A stretch of DNA of 64,000 nucleotides from Enoplolaimus lenunculus (GCA_030248215.1 JASANG010003338.1:1-64000); one strand, 5' to 3'. Counted from the stretch's first letter, positions 37,801-48,493 are shown. Numbers and translations: made by a program. The notes: generated from the letters alone by a model not told the origin.

Positions 37801-40800
37801 AATCCAACAGGCGCTACCGGAGAACTACTTGAGTCAGAGCGAACAGTTAAATGACCTTGGGGGTATGTAGCGTGGCAGTTTTCGTTGGATGAAGCATACC
37901 CGGAACTGGGGGTTTTTGATTGACCAGCACTTGGTATTGTTCTACGATGCATCTCGTCAAGAACAGCAATTGTTACATTTGAATATGGGACAATAAGTCG
38001 TTGGGAGACTACAGTATCCGGATTGCTTAAGAAATTTGAATTTTGATCCGTCTTTGGTCTGGTGGTTGGTTTTTCTGCATTTGAGCTCTTCAAAAATGGA
38101 AATAAACTAATCGAACGTGACTTAACACTTTTGTATTTCTTTGTGCCGCCATTGTGAATGTATATATTCAGCAATTCAAGCATTTGCGTGTATCCTTTCG
38201 TACGGGCGATGTCAAACGCGGTGTCACCTCTTTTGTTTTTTGATTTTGGATCCGCGCCAAGGTCAAGCAGCAGTTTTGCTGAATAGATATGGTCGTTGCT
38301 TGTTGACAAATGAAGCGGTGCATTACCTACAAAACGACCATTTTAGCTTGAAATATATAAAGGACGGATTAAGCGGAGGTATCGACACAGTAGGGGATTC
38401 GAAAATCTCTGGTGGGGAAGACCATGAGAAATATAATAGCGAAAATGTTAGCGACCTAACCAAGCAATAGGTCAAACACAATTTTAGCACTAAATTTTAA
38501 CATAACTTTACGTTTTCATCCATGTTGTGGTTACAGCCTAAACCTGGGTGACCCCTTTTTGGATCTGCCAGTCCATCGAGCCATCCCATCAGACTCTGAC
38601 ACAGGGACATATAAACAAAGGGATAACGAGATATATCTACTACCGAAATTTCTGGAGACAAGGAATCGAGTACTCTTCTCAGGGTTTGGAGTATACAACA
38701 GTTGGTATGAGGTGATCGCAACGCCATATAAAATCCTGGCAACGCCCCTGTTCTTGAAAGGGTCCCTTATTTTCAAATGTGTTTAGTAGCACCTGTTAGC
38801 ATAGCGATAGGAGTTCAAATTACAAACTCTTGCAATTGCGTATCTCACAATTAGCGCAGATGTAAGACAAATCGATAGCGAAAAATGTGCCTAATTTCGA
38901 ACCTCGCAATACACTGGTTCTAAAGGAACAAAATGTAACACTCATCGGTGGTGAAAAGTGCTATACACGTTTCAGAATATGGACCAAAGTATACATTTTG
39001 CAATGGAATTTGAATATCACAGCCAGTACTTATTATCAATAACTATCAAAACCTATTCGTTAGTTTCATAGCGGAGGATTGAAATTTTTAAGGTTAAAGC
39101 TAACGCTCAGGTCTAGGTAACCTTTCCAAAAGCGTAAGCTTGTCCTAAGCGTAAATATAAGAAATTGTACAAGCGCTGTTTTTTCAACTTAAGATGGTTC
39201 TTAAATATAAAATATAGAATTATAGAAATTCAAATTGAATTTTTAAAAAGCAAACACAAATTGTGAAAAAAGAGTACTGTAACGATGTTGAGAACAGCGG
39301 TTTAGTTGGCATGAAATAGCTTTGCTCGCAGTTAGCGCTCTTGGTCTGGGACGTGGCAGGGTTATTTATATCGGCGTGTTATTTGGTTTAGGCGTTCTTA
39401 AACAATGCTATCCTTGGCAGTCAACCAACGTCAAAGAAGAAACAGAGTAAATTATGAAAAGCCAGCGCATTTTTTGCACTAAATATTTTAAATTCCAACA
39501 CGAATCTTTTAGTTAATAGGTAGACAGTAGAGATTTCAGCAACATCCCGTTATTTTTCTAAGGGTGTCTACTGACATTCCATACACTTCTGTTCTCGCGT
39601 GTCTGATGATGGACTGTTTTTAATAAGTTTCCGAAATAATCATTAAAGAGTGTAAATTGTAATCATGTAAAACTGCAATTGTTACTGTGGTCACGACGGT
39701 ACTGCAAATATTGAACAAGCCCAGTATAAACTAGATACATACCTGCCCGATCCGATCCGAAAAGCATATTTTTCTTGTTATTACTACTACTTGCCTTGAG
39801 TAGTAATCGTAGCACGCCCAGATGACCATTGTCTGAAATAAAACACCGAAATTCAATTTAAATAGGAAATTATAGGTTGAATTAGCTGTCATACAGCAAC
39901 CACTACATTGTCATTTTAAGTTTATAAACAAATGTACAAACTGAATAGAAATTTCGAAGCGAAGTAATTCAAAGTTCTGTAAAACACAACGGCGTTGGAA
40001 TGCTTAAATTCCAGTGAGTTGATTTTAACTCAGAATGGTTTGAATTGGAATCTACTCAGTGGTCTGAGCTCTAAGTTATGTCTTTTAAAAGTCAGAATTC
40101 TGAATTGATTGATTCCACCCTGAGTAATTAATCAACTAAAACCCCGACGTAAATGAGCTCAGAGTGCGTTTAATATTTACTGTTACGAACTCAAAAATAA
40201 CCAGAAATAACTAACTGTCTCTGTGAGTTGATTGATCAACTCATCGGAATTTATAGTGTATGATACTATGTGCATAAATTTTCAAGTTTGCGCTGGCAAC
40301 TAAAACTGGTGCCGGCACAAATAGACTTGGTCTAAAAGTAAACAAACTTGAATTGCATTTGTAAGGTCACCCAATACTATTCGATGTCTCCCCAAATATA
40401 ATTTTTGCGGAAACTCCTATGAAGCTGACAACTGATAAGCAATAATTTTTTCAGCTAATTTGTGTCCATTAGATCTGAAACATATTTATGTCCATTAGAT
40501 TTGAAACAGCTAAAATGAATATTAATAAAATAGTAGAAGCATTAGCGAGATATGAATAATTTGCTGAAGAAATTATCATGACAATTTTGATAATAAATGT
40601 GAGTAATTTGTTAAAATTTTGAAAATATTGATCGTAAATTTTGGGTTATCGGTTATCATCGGGACCCATTGCCATTCCTGCTTACACGCTGCATAATGAA
40701 ACGAAGTGGCGCCTTCAGTGGTCCGTTGCATTAGCATTGATTTATCAATCCGGCTAAGCAGCCATTGAACAACGATCGAATGACCGTTCAAACAGGCCGC

Positions 40801-43800
40801 ATGAAGCAATGTGTGACCGCGTTCAGTAATGCTTCCAATATCAGCCCTGCATTTGTCAACTAAATATCGAAGGCAGTGAAGGTGACCTCCCTGAGCAGCG
40901 TAAAACGCAGGTGTGGCACCTGAAAAAACAAGCATCGGTTCATAGTGAGGCAGAGCAACGGAAGAATAGCAAAGATTTTGGATCCACCGGGTTACGAGGT
41001 TTCTTGTGTTGTTAACAGAAAAAGGTCGAAAAAATTCAAAGACAAAAATCACAAAAACAGAATGGTTGACTCCTAAACTCACCGCCTAGCAAATCCCTTG
41101 CGCTGAAAGGCTCAAATTTAGCAGTAAAAGATGTTCGTGGTGAATTCATAAAAAACTAGTCGAATTCAAGCAGAATTGACCACAAATCTTAAGACAGTAA
41201 AGAAATATTGTACTGGTTCAGGACCACATTTCTTCACAAGACCTGAAATTTGAATCGTAATCCACTGGAATCAGTTATGGGCGTTAACTGGTGTTGTTGT
41301 TCAATCGAAGTTTTTGATTGAAAATAAAAACACAGCATCTGTCTTTGCTAAACTGAAAAGTGCTACAACCGATTGGCATTTTCAGAATTAATTTATGAAA
41401 ATTCTGTCAGAATGGGTAATTTTTGTGAAATCACAAATGTCAATGCTAATACAAATGACTTACCGTTGTTGTCTTTTTTTCCAGCCATTAGTATGTCAAA
41501 TTTTGTCGCAACTTGGACGAATTCTGTGTTGCCTGAAAAAAATATTAATCGCAATGATAGTGTCAAAATGAAAAATATTCAATCTGTCATCAGCAAGAAT
41601 CAAAGCAAAGATCAAAGACTTAATATGGTTGTTTTATTCTTTGACCATGTTGTATTATAACAAAAATCACGAACCATCTAATTGCGAATCAGACAAGCGA
41701 TACTTATGACATGTTTTTAACCAGAGCGCTTACAAAGTCACATTGGACAGTATATGTCAGTTGCAAGCATATTTGTATTAATAAAACTTGAATCTCAACG
41801 TTTAACAGCACAAAACTTGACACAGTTACCTTGAGCAGCAGCGATATGCAAAGGCAAAACATTGTCTCGATCAGCAATGTTTGCGATAGATTTCCCAAAT
41901 CTTTGCAGCAACCAAACAGCGATATCGTTTTCGTTATGCAATACGGCGGAATGTAAAACTGTGCAACTCCTGCAAAGACAGCAACAAGATAGACGTTACT
42001 AAACCGTACTCACTGTCGGATGCAAAGGGAACATACAGGTCTAAGTCACGCAAAAGGGATTAAAACCAAAATTTGCTCCCAAGATTTATACAGTACAAAA
42101 ATTGTATTGGGCTTCTCGTTTGCTTTTTTCGATATTATGTATAGAGTGCCCTTCCCCATCAGGAATTACTGGTTTCGCCATTGTACATGCGCGAAGCATT
42201 ACAAGTTTAATCTTCGTTCATGAATCATGACTTTATGAAGGGAAAATTGTAAGTTAGGAAGGAACCTTACCATTTTATTGCCAAAAAATTTGACCGATCC
42301 GTCCGGATTCACTAGTGACAACAACGTACAGTTGACATCCATGCCCAAATTTCCAGGCATACAATTCGTTTTAACACCATATCTACACGTTTACTAATGT
42401 TACGAAACTTATGAGGCACGTCTCAGGCAGAAAATTTGGGATATATACTCTGTGCCAAACCAGTTAAACCTTTAAACACAATTGTCATATTTTTCACCTT
42501 TTATCTCGCTCAAATGCTAGTGTTTGAGCTCTTCCCAATGGTCCTCCCAGCAGCAACTTCAAAGCATCCAGCCGACATCGTTCCGCAGCCAGATGTGCGC
42601 AAGTATATCCATGCGCATTATGTAAACGCACTGGAATGCGTGTATTTTCAAGTAAAAACCTGCAAAATAGAAAAATATTCTGAAACTGAAGTGTCTTATG
42701 CGGTTCACTAAACTTTAGGTGACACTATACCTACTTGTCACGTGAATCCGGCAGTAAAAATATATTTATGAATAATGCGGTTCTATGGATTAATTCAAGT
42801 GCGTTGTCGTACGCTGCTGGACGGCTTTGAAATCGACAACTATAACAGCACCCTAAGTACATATTATCATACGTCTGTGGAAGAAAGTAAACCGAACCTG
42901 CTTTGTATCAGATTAGCATTAGTGTGGGGAAGAAGGTAAAGAAGTGCCTGCTTTTTATCAAATTAACCTTTGTTGTGAAAAGAAAGTAAAGCAATATCTG
43001 TGTTCCATCAAATTAACATTAGCGTCGGGAAGAAAGTAAACAATTATTTGCTTTCTATCAAATTAATATTAGTGTGGAAAACAAGGTAAGCAGGTATTTA
43101 CTTTCTATCAAATTAACATTAGTGTGGGAAAGAAAACAAACAACTATTCACTTTCTACCAAATTAACAGTGTGAAGAAGAAAGTAAACAAGTGCCCAGTT
43201 TCTATCAAATTATCATTGGTGTCGGGAAGAAAGCAAACATGTATTTGCTTTCTATCAGATTAACGTTTGTGTGGAAAAAAGTAAACAAGTATCTGCTTTC
43301 TCTAAAATTAACACTAGTGTGGGAAGGAAAGTAAACAAGTATCTGCTTTCTCTAAAATTAACACTAGTGTGGGAAAGAAAGTAAACAAGTATCGGCTCTC
43401 AGAAGTAAACAGGTATTTGCTTTTGCTTTCTTTCAAATTAACATTAGTGTCGGAAAGAAAGTAAACAAGTATTTGCTTTCTATCAAATTAACACTAGAGT
43501 GGAAGAGAAAGTAAACAAGTATCGGCTCTCAGTAAATTAACATTAGCGTAGGGAAGAAAGAAAACAAATATTTGCTTTCTATCAATCTAACAGTGTGGGA
43601 AAGAAAGTAAGCAAGTATCGGCTCTAAGAAGTAAACAGGGATTTGCTTTTGCTTTCTATCAAATTAATATTAGTGTCGGGAAGAAAGTAAACAAGTATTT
43701 GGTTTCTCTAAAATTAACACTGGTGTGCGAAAGAAAGTAAACAAGTATCGGTTCTCAGAAGTAAACATGTATTTGCTTTCTATTAAATTAACGTTAGTAT

Positions 43801-46365
43801 GGGAAAAAAGTAAACAAGTAGTTGCTTTCCATCAAACTAACATTAGTGTGGGAAAGAAAGTAAACAAGCATCTGCTTTCTATCAAATTAACATTGTTGTA
43901 AGGAAGCAGTTAAATAGTATTTGCGTTCTATCAAATTAACACTAGTGTAGGAAAGAAAGTAAACAAGCATCGGCTCTCAGTCATATTAACATTAACGTGG
44001 GGAAGAAAGTAAACAAGTATTTGGTTTCTCTAAAATTAACACTGGTGTGCGAAAGAAAGTAAACAAGTATCGGTTCTCAGAAGTAAACATGTATTTGCTT
44101 TCTATTAAATTAACGTTAGTATGGGAAAAAAGTAAACAAGTAGTTGCTTTCCATCAAACTAACATTAGTGTGGGAAAGAAAGTAAACAAGCATCTGCTTT
44201 CTATCAAATTAACATTGTTGTAAGGAAGCAGTTAAATAGTATTTGCGTTCTATCAAATTAACACTAGTGTAGGAAAGAAAGTAAACAAGCATCGGCTCTC
44301 AGTCATATTAACATTAACGTGGGGAAGAAAGTAAACAGGTATTTGCTTTTTATCAAATTAACATTAGTGTCAGGAACAAAGTAAACAAGTACCCGTACCT
44401 GATTTCTATCAAACTAACATTAGTTTCAGGAACAAAGTAAACAAGTACCTGTACCTGATTTCTATCCAACTATCATTAGTGTCGGAAAGAAAGCAAACAT
44501 GTATTTGCTTTCTATCACATTAACGTTAGTGTGGAAAAAAGTAAACAAGTATCTGCTTTCTCTAAAATTAACACTAATGTGGGAAGGAAAGTAAACAAGT
44601 ACCTGCTTTCTCTAAACTTAACACTAGTGTGGGAAGAAAAGCAAACAAGTATCGGCTCTCAGAAGTAAACAGGTATTTGCTTTCTATCAAATTAACATTA
44701 GTATCGGAAAGAACGTAAACAAGTATTTGCGTTCAATCAAATTAACATTAGAACGGGAAAAAAGTAAACAAGTAGTTGCTTTGCATTAAACTGACATTAG
44801 TGTGGGAAAGAAAGTAAACAACCATCTGCTTTCTGTCAAATTAACATTGTTGTAAGGTAGCAAATAAACAAGTATTTGCTTTCTATCAAATTAACACTAG
44901 AATGGAAAAGAAAGTAAACAAGTATCGGCTCTCAGTAAACTAAATTAACATTAGCGTAGGAGAGAAAGAAAACAAATATTTGCTTTCTATCAAATCAACA
45001 GTGTGGGAAAGAAAGTAAGTAAGTATCGGCTCTCAGAAGTAAGCAGAGATTTGCTTTTGCTTTCTATCAAATTAACATTAGTGTGGGAAAGAAAATAAAC
45101 AAGCATCTGCTTTCTATCAAATTAACATTGTTGTAGGAAGCAGTAAAATAGTATTTGCTTTCTATCAAGTTAACTTTAGTGTAGGGAAGAAAGAAAACAA
45201 GTATTCGCTTTCTAACAAATTAACATTTGCGTCGGGCAGAGAGTATACAAGTATTTGCTTGCTATCAACACAAAATTGATGGGAGGTAGAAAGTAAACAA
45301 GTACCGTAGTCAACGGAATACAGCACATCTTGTGATTGAAGAAGTCCTCACCCGCAGTAAACGTTTACCGAAGGCTCTGTATATTGTGCACGTTATTAAA
45401 GCATCAGTAACCTCTTATTAAACTTTGTTGCAAACATACAGTTTAATTTGAACATTTCTTTATCCCATATGTTTAATTTTAAACAGATTTGCCAGATTTG
45501 GGCATCGTATGTTTCCATAACTTACTTTAGTGCGTCAGTTTGTCCATTAGCAGCTGCTGCGTGTATCGGAGTGTTCCGTTCGGGATCAAGCAAGCGATCT
45601 GGCTCAACAAGTTTGACGAGAATGTGCTTCAGACATGATATATGGCCCAGGGATGCAGCCCGGTGAATAGGAAATTTTGTACCGGTCTAGAAATATGTCT
45701 GTTAATATACATGAAACCGAATCGTGATTTATATCAGCATATATGTATAGAAAAGAAACAAGTAATGACGTACGTTAATCTAAGTTTATGCAAGACGGCA
45801 AAGGATCTTTAATCAGTTAATTGACTAATAATTTGTGACAGGCAAACACAAGTCTTTATAATTTTCAATAACTGCGTTTCTGAAATCTTACTTAAGTTAA
45901 GTAATGATTAAGTTACTTGCTTAAGTCAGCGACATAAGTAAATGCTTAACTGTTTGGAACAAAAACAAATGTAGATTTGAAACAGTACCATAGGAAGAAG
46001 TCTTTAGATTTTTATATTAAAGATGTACTGTATATAAGACTACAATTACAGTCGGGCAAGGATTAGTTTGCCGGAACCGCTAATCCAGAGTACATAAAAT
46101 TTAATCGGCAACTGAAGTATTCATTTGACTTAAGTATACTTTTTGAAACGATAAGTTGGTTGAGTAGCTGCATAGCACGTACTTAACTGTGAAGTTGTAC
46201 TTAAGTATTGTTTCAGAAACCCAACCATTATATCATTAAGATGCATTTACAAAATGGTTTCATTCTTACCATGCAATCCGAGCATGCAGTGCGTTTTCGA
46301 GGAGCACGAGAATCAACAATTCCAGGCTCTTCAGAGTCGGACACTTCTTCAATTTTAGCCGGCAT
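28333..46365 (-). CDS. Espin-like ankyrin-repeat protein, 15 coding exons
   Basis: Exons listed separately join without a frame break at all 14 junctions, from ATG at 46365 to a stop at 28333, giving about 1,396 residues. Residues about 36-372 form roughly ten ankyrin repeats. Typical signatures include FPIHRAASLGH, NTPIHAAAANG, NGATPAFYAAQGGHLHCLRYL, EGATSFHYAAYNGHLGVL and GNAPLHLSTSN. The spacing and wording of repeats 6-9 best match espin and espin-like proteins, which cross-link actin in hair-cell stereocilia and microvilli. The tail (about 373-1396) is polar and Ser-, Lys- and Asn-rich with DLSEIYARVKSK near 660. I see no WH2 motif or recognisable espin C-terminal actin-bundling module, so the family assignment rests on the repeats alone. 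Alternatives are another ankyrin scaffold or a synphilin-like protein. The introns carry many MITEs. Confidence 0.8.
28813..29564. mobile_element. 752-bp inverted-repeat element in intron 14
   Basis: Its ends CGCGTTGTGGAATTTGGC and AAAATTCCACAACGCG are inverted copies that continue through GTAGACGGTTG on both sides (about 46 bases). A further internal copy of CCGTAGACGGTTGCC lies near 29074. It is non-coding and fills most of the intron, abutting the exon 15 acceptor. Confidence 0.75.
29764..30877 (-). CDS. Espin-like gene, exon 14 (large tail exon)
   Basis: The largest exon, about 371 residues. I placed the acceptor at GTTGTTTTCAG (phase 1, matching exon 13). A second phase-compatible acceptor near 30690 (TAGCTGCAAAG) would drop the first 60 or so residues, which look unlike the rest (rich in Cys, Ile and aromatics) and lie opposite a plus-strand open frame. 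The remainder is polar and typical of the tail, for example RKETENQRGNILSERRKKS and SEEFSELKLTKLQ. The donor TCAAG followed by GTAGGC leaves phase 2. Confidence 0.72.
30661..30909 (+). other. Plus-strand open frame opposite exon 14
   Basis: The frame starting at the ATG in GGACATGGTGGATGCAG reads MVDAEFTALQLRDNKCGSSN and ends in a leucine-rich LKLLKVAENNYNLILV before TGA. Its composition looks more like a folded protein than the minus-strand reading of the same bases. It may be the shadow of exon 14, a retrocopy fragment, or a terminal exon of an unseen gene. I do not recognise it. Confidence 0.3.
31270..31395 (-). CDS. Espin-like gene, exon 13 (tail)
   Basis: Follows acceptor TTTGGTTTCAG. 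Encodes QIDKILAAECDMVSNVFEDA and SHTAVAVVHQAEQN, likely helical. The donor GAACG followed by GTAAATG leaves phase 1. Confidence 0.72.
31672..31943. mobile_element. MITE with TTCACGTTATAACCGGG inverted repeats (intron 12)
   Basis: The left end GTGTTCACGTTACAACCGGG matches the reversed right end GGGATTCACGTTATAACCGG. Further in, GGGACATGTTTTGTCCC and GGGACAAACCGTGTCCC are also complementary. The element is about 272 bp and non-coding. Confidence 0.75.
32313..32415 (-). CDS. Espin-like gene, exon 12 (tail)
   Basis: Follows acceptor TTTTTATAG. Encodes KQFDWANNDSTTRPMSSLDT and a short charged stretch. The donor GCTGCAG followed by GTTACATA is weak, but its phase 1 is exactly what exon 13 needs. 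Reading through would stop seven codons later. Confidence 0.65.
32509..32645. mobile_element. GTCCGCA-ended MITE, diverged copy (intron 11)
   Basis: Shares CATGCCCCCCAAG, CCAAATAGACTCAG, AGTAAACAACCTTGAATTGC and TTCTGCGGACGACCCT with 19657-19823. Confidence 0.6.
32655..32820. mobile_element. CTAGAGGGG-type repeat, diverged copy (intron 11)
   Basis: Contains TATACAAGTGTTTTCTATAA, AAGCAAGGTTATAAG and an 11-base G-run, matching the order of motifs at 2757-2937. Confidence 0.4.
33245..33504 (-). CDS. Espin-like gene, exon 11 (tail)
   Basis: Follows acceptor TATGTCTAG. Encodes 86 residues, Ser/Asn-rich then Arg-rich (GRRRSRHRGHRFLSF). The donor TTTCAA followed by GTAAGTATG leaves phase 0. Confidence 0.8.
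34893..35169 (-). CDS. Espin-like gene, exon 10 (tail)
   Basis: Follows acceptor AATTTCAG. It opens with an acidic patch (MQTDPDPLQNDIIIVDDHDK), then DLSEIYARVKSK and a basic run RRKKKH. The EIYARV motif could be a tyrosine-containing docking site, which is inference only. The donor ATGG followed by GTAAGTC leaves phase 1. Confidence 0.82.
35239..35488. repeat. Six-copy 41-42 bp tandem repeat (intron 9)
   Basis: The unit TTAACGCACTTATGTTGTAT plus CAGTGATTATTTTTATTATT starts at 35241, 35283, 35325, 35366, 35407 and 35448. Copies differ by one or two bases. Confidence 0.95.
35901..36171 (-). CDS. Espin-like gene, exon 9 (tail)
   Basis: Follows acceptor TATTTATAG. Encodes 90 residues of Ser-, His- and Lys-rich low-complexity sequence with KGKPPRSRSKAS near its end. 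No domain is recognised. The donor AAAG followed by GTACAAG leaves phase 0. Confidence 0.8.
36185..36578. mobile_element. TTAGGC-bearing MITE cluster (intron 8)
   Basis: The left end GGCCAATGTTACTTTAAGGG is followed by AAGCCTAAGCCTAAGC hexamers and a right end near 36381 (ACATGTGCC). A second diverged unit continues to CTACATGGGCC at 36578. Probably two adjacent copies. Confidence 0.6.
37296..37648. mobile_element. CTTAAGTA-rich MITE (intron 8)
   Basis: It begins GCTGGGTTTCCAAATCGCTA then CTTAAGTACC, and ends CTTAAGTAAGATTTCAAAAA then CCCAACC, an inverted repeat. It carries several internal CTTAAGT motifs. A related copy is at 45874-46226. Confidence 0.75.
37711..38326 (-). CDS. Espin-like gene, exon 8 (last ankyrin repeats, start of tail)
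   Basis: Begins with NAPLHLSTSNDHIYSAKLLL and NKRGDTAFDIARTKGYTQML, the last full and capping ankyrin repeats, then about 150 residues of Ser-, Pro- and Lys-rich tail including KTPSSGYASSNEN. The donor CCAAG followed by GTATGTG leaves phase 2. Confidence 0.9.
38595..38690. repeat. Dispersed GTATACAAG/CTGAAATTTCTGGAG repeat (intron 7)
   Basis: The order GGGACATATAAACAAAGGGA, GATATATCTACTACCGAAAT and TTTCTGGAGA matches the segments at 49450-49590 and 58862-59000, so this is a dispersed repeat. Confidence 0.5.
39743..39832 (-). CDS. Espin-like gene, exon 7 (ankyrin repeat 8 end)
   Basis: The acceptor TTATTTCAG gives NGHLGVLRLLLKASSSNNKK, completing repeat 8, then a short polar insertion and GSDRA. 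The donor GGCAG followed by GTATGTA leaves phase 1. Confidence 0.88.
40005..40253. mobile_element. MITE with AAATTCC-TGAGTTGAT inverted repeats (intron 6)
   Basis: The left end TAAATTCCAGTGAGTTGATT matches the reversed right end TAAATTCCGATGAGTTGATC. The element is about 249 bp, non-coding, with internal self-complementary AACTCA/TGAGTT motifs. Confidence 0.65.
40275..40419. mobile_element. GTCCGCA-ended MITE, diverged copy (intron 6)
   Basis: Shares CACAAATAGACTTGG, AAAAGTAAACAAACTTGAAT and TTTTTGCGGAAACTCCT with 19657-19823. Confidence 0.6.
40686..40919 (-). CDS. Espin-like gene, exon 6 (ankyrin repeats 6-8)
   Basis: Encodes ATPAFYAAQGGHLHCLRYL, then HTLLHAACLNGHSIVVQWLL and EGATSFHYAA. 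This is the stretch most similar to espin, in which the same order of GATP, LHAA and GAT-HFAA repeats occurs. I chose the donor GCGT followed by GTAAGC because it keeps phase with exon 7, whereas the frame runs on into non-ankyrin sequence. Confidence 0.9.
41464..41532 (-). CDS. Espin-like gene, exon 5 (small exon)
   Basis: A 69-base exon between TTTTTTCAG and GTAAGTCATT encoding NTEFVQVATKFDILMAGKKD. Without it repeat 5 would lack its second half. With it the ankyrin spacing is restored and the phases fit on both sides, which is good evidence that it is real. Confidence 0.88.
41830..41969 (-). CDS. Espin-like gene, exon 4 (ankyrin repeats 4-5)
   Basis: The acceptor TCTTTGCAG gives CTVLHSAVLHNENDIAVWLL and NVLPLHIAAAQ, both canonical ankyrin helices. 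The donor CAAG followed by GTAACTG leaves phase 1. Confidence 0.9.
42498..42659 (-). CDS. Espin-like gene, exon 3 (ankyrin repeats 2-3)
   Basis: The acceptor ATTTTGCAG completes Lys and reads FLLENTRIPVRLHNAHGYTC then AHLAAERCRLDALKLLLGG. The donor AAAAG followed by GTGAAAAA leaves phase 2. The intron before it contains the 2.4 kb minisatellite. Confidence 0.9.
42871..45311. repeat. 2.4 kb minisatellite in intron 2
   Basis: About 48 degenerate units of about 50 bp with the pattern GTAAACAAGTATTTGC, TTTCTATCAAATTAACA, TTAGTGTGGGAAAGAAA. Some units are variants with TATCGGCTCTCAG. A higher-order duplication of 322 bp (43681-44002 and 44003-44324) appears almost identical. It occupies most of the longest intron of the espin-like gene and has no coding function. 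Confidence 0.95.
45526..45686 (-). CDS. Espin-like gene, exon 2 (ankyrin repeats 1-2)
   Basis: The acceptor TTTCTAG opens a phase-0 frame with TKFPIHRAASLGHISCLKHI and NTPIHAAAANGQTDAL, two ankyrin helix pairs. The donor AAA followed by GTAAGTTATG leaves two bases of a split codon. Confidence 0.9.
45874..46226. mobile_element. CTTAAGTA-rich MITE (intron 1)
   Basis: It starts near GCGTTTCTGAAATCTTACTT and ends TTGTTTCAGAAACCCAACC, with CTTAAGT motifs inside. Same family as 37296-37648. Confidence 0.7.
46270..46365 (-). CDS. Espin-like gene, exon 1 (start)
   Basis: Codes for 32 residues from MPAKIEEVSDSEEPG to ACSDCM, acidic then basic, ahead of the ankyrin repeats. The ATG is the first in frame. 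The donor CATG followed by GTAAGAATG leaves phase 0. Confidence 0.75.
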
Positions 46366-48490
46366 TTGATCAGATGGTATGATAAATATTAATAGTATAT
46401 ATGTACTTCAATAAAAATTGTCCAATTTAACCAGAGGCGTAGTGGTACAGAGCGTATATGCCTAAACCTAAAATGGCAAATAAACTGGACGGTGTCGGCG
46501 GTGGTGTATTCAGAAACTTGTATTAATCGCAGCTGATACTAAGATATATCTAACGTGTAGGCTGTTGAAATAAAAGCTCTAAATGCTCAAGTGATTATTT
46601 ACTAAGGTTAAGTGTCACAAACAGGATCCGGTTCTGCTTGGTAGGCAGCGGTGTTCCTAGCCCCCCCCCCTATAAATGCGCTCCTGTAACTGGCGGAGTA
46701 AACGACATTTTAAAGTTTGAGGTTTCAAATCACAGTTTAAAGTGAGTTAAGTTTTCTTTGGGATGAGCAAATACTAAACGTTCTCAAAATGCACTGATTA
46801 TATTAATTTCGTAAAAACTGACGCTGTGTGCCTGCGGTTTCAGTTTCGAATATATAATTATTTAACTGCGTTTTTAAAATGAATGTTTTCTTAGTTAGTC
46901 AACGTCAGTAAAACAATTTCGTAATATTTCTGATACGAATCGACACAAATCACTACAAACGTTTACAAAGCTCTCAAGATACACAACCTCGTAATAAATT
47001 TTCAAATTTATGCTGACCTTGTGGTTTACTTACTGTTGGACACGGACAAATTTAAGGGGAAACCACCAGACTTGAACCTCTAACTGGCACCAGATCCAAA
47101 ATTATGCATAAATATCTTAGTACAAAAATTGCTCTTGGCTTCCTGTTTGTTTTGTTCGCGAGTATTTTTTAACTATTAACGTACATTTATCGCTCGGCCT
47201 CCTGATTTGAAATTTCCAGATGCAAAACTAGTGTTGCTTTAGTGACTACAGACGCAAACTAATTTATTTTCTGCGAACAAAATCTTGTATGTCATATTAT
47301 TAACTACCGATCGGATATGTGTTTACGTAGCGTTTTAAACTTAAGCTAGAAATGAGTCTACTCGGGGTTTTTATTACAATTAAAATCAAAGCAAATTTGT
47401 GTACACGAGGCTAAAGTGTGCAACTTTAGGGAAGAAATTAATTGTTCAGCTCATATTATTTGAACGCGCTAATATTAAACACGACAAGATAAAAAAATAA
47501 AGCAAATGAGTAATAAAAATAAATGAGCGTTGAGAATCTAAAATTAGCCGAACATGGTTCTTCTCGTGAAGATATGCCTACTTCTTTGATGGAATTTCAC
47601 AGCATGAATCCACCGTATGCCAGTTTGTTTGAAAAGGCCTACGAATAAGCTCTTTCTTACGCTAGGCTTAGGCTTAGGCTAAAGGAATACACTTATAATA
47701 CTGTTACAGCCCTGTTTTAAACTTTGGCCCAAATTGGTAACAGCGTTGCAATACAACGAAAAACCAACCAATTTCAAAGCATTTTCGGAAAGCTAAAGAT
47801 TATATCAATTGTTTTATACAAAATTCCAACAGCCCACTCACTCAATGTAGTGTCTGTATCTTCACGAATGCATCTACAGGTAAAACGCAACCACTATGAA
47901 TGACAATGGCACAAAATTTAATATAACGAGTTAAGCTATTTTTTCTCGTTTGCTTGAAAACTAGTTTAGCGAAAAAAACTGCCAGGACAAAGACGTGGCG
48001 CTTGTTGCCTTAATATACAACCTCTGAATTCTTTACTTTCTAGCAAAACTAAATATACACAGCGCTGTGCCGTCTGCAGTCACTATTGTTGCGTTGAGCT
48101 GAGAGTACAAGCGCGCGTGCGTTTGATAAACTATATATCTCAACGAAATATATTTCTAAAAAATTCTATTTACAGCGTAAAAATTCCTACAATATATACT
48201 TAGATTGGTTCACTTCGTAACGCATCGTTTCTTTAGCTTTGGCGAAAATACACCTTTGCAATTTATAGTGAAATATGTCTAAAAAATTATGAATACGAAT
48301 AACTAATGAAAGAAATCTACACTTGAATAAAGTGACTCACAAAGCAATGAAGAATCGTTGCTGAATTAGAAACAGAAGCAACATATTTAATGAATTCTGT
48401 ATTGTGTTCAGAGCGAATAGTAACCTTCAAAATTGTGGCTGTTTTCGTGTATCCTTCAGCCGAAGTTACCCAAAAATGGCCATTAAAGCA
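46366..48490. other. Region upstream of the espin-like gene
   Basis: The 5' untranslated region and promoter of the minus-strand gene should lie here, but I see no clear TATA box or acceptor close to the ATG. A partial TTAGGC-bearing MITE lies at 47641-47730 (GCTAGGCTTAGGCTTAGGC, ending CTTTGGCCC). Confidence 0.45.
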
Positions 48491-48493
48491 CTA

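Noticed and set aside
42871-45311. Resemblance to a CRISPR array
   Set aside because: Units follow one another without unique spacers, vary along their whole length, and lie inside an animal intron.
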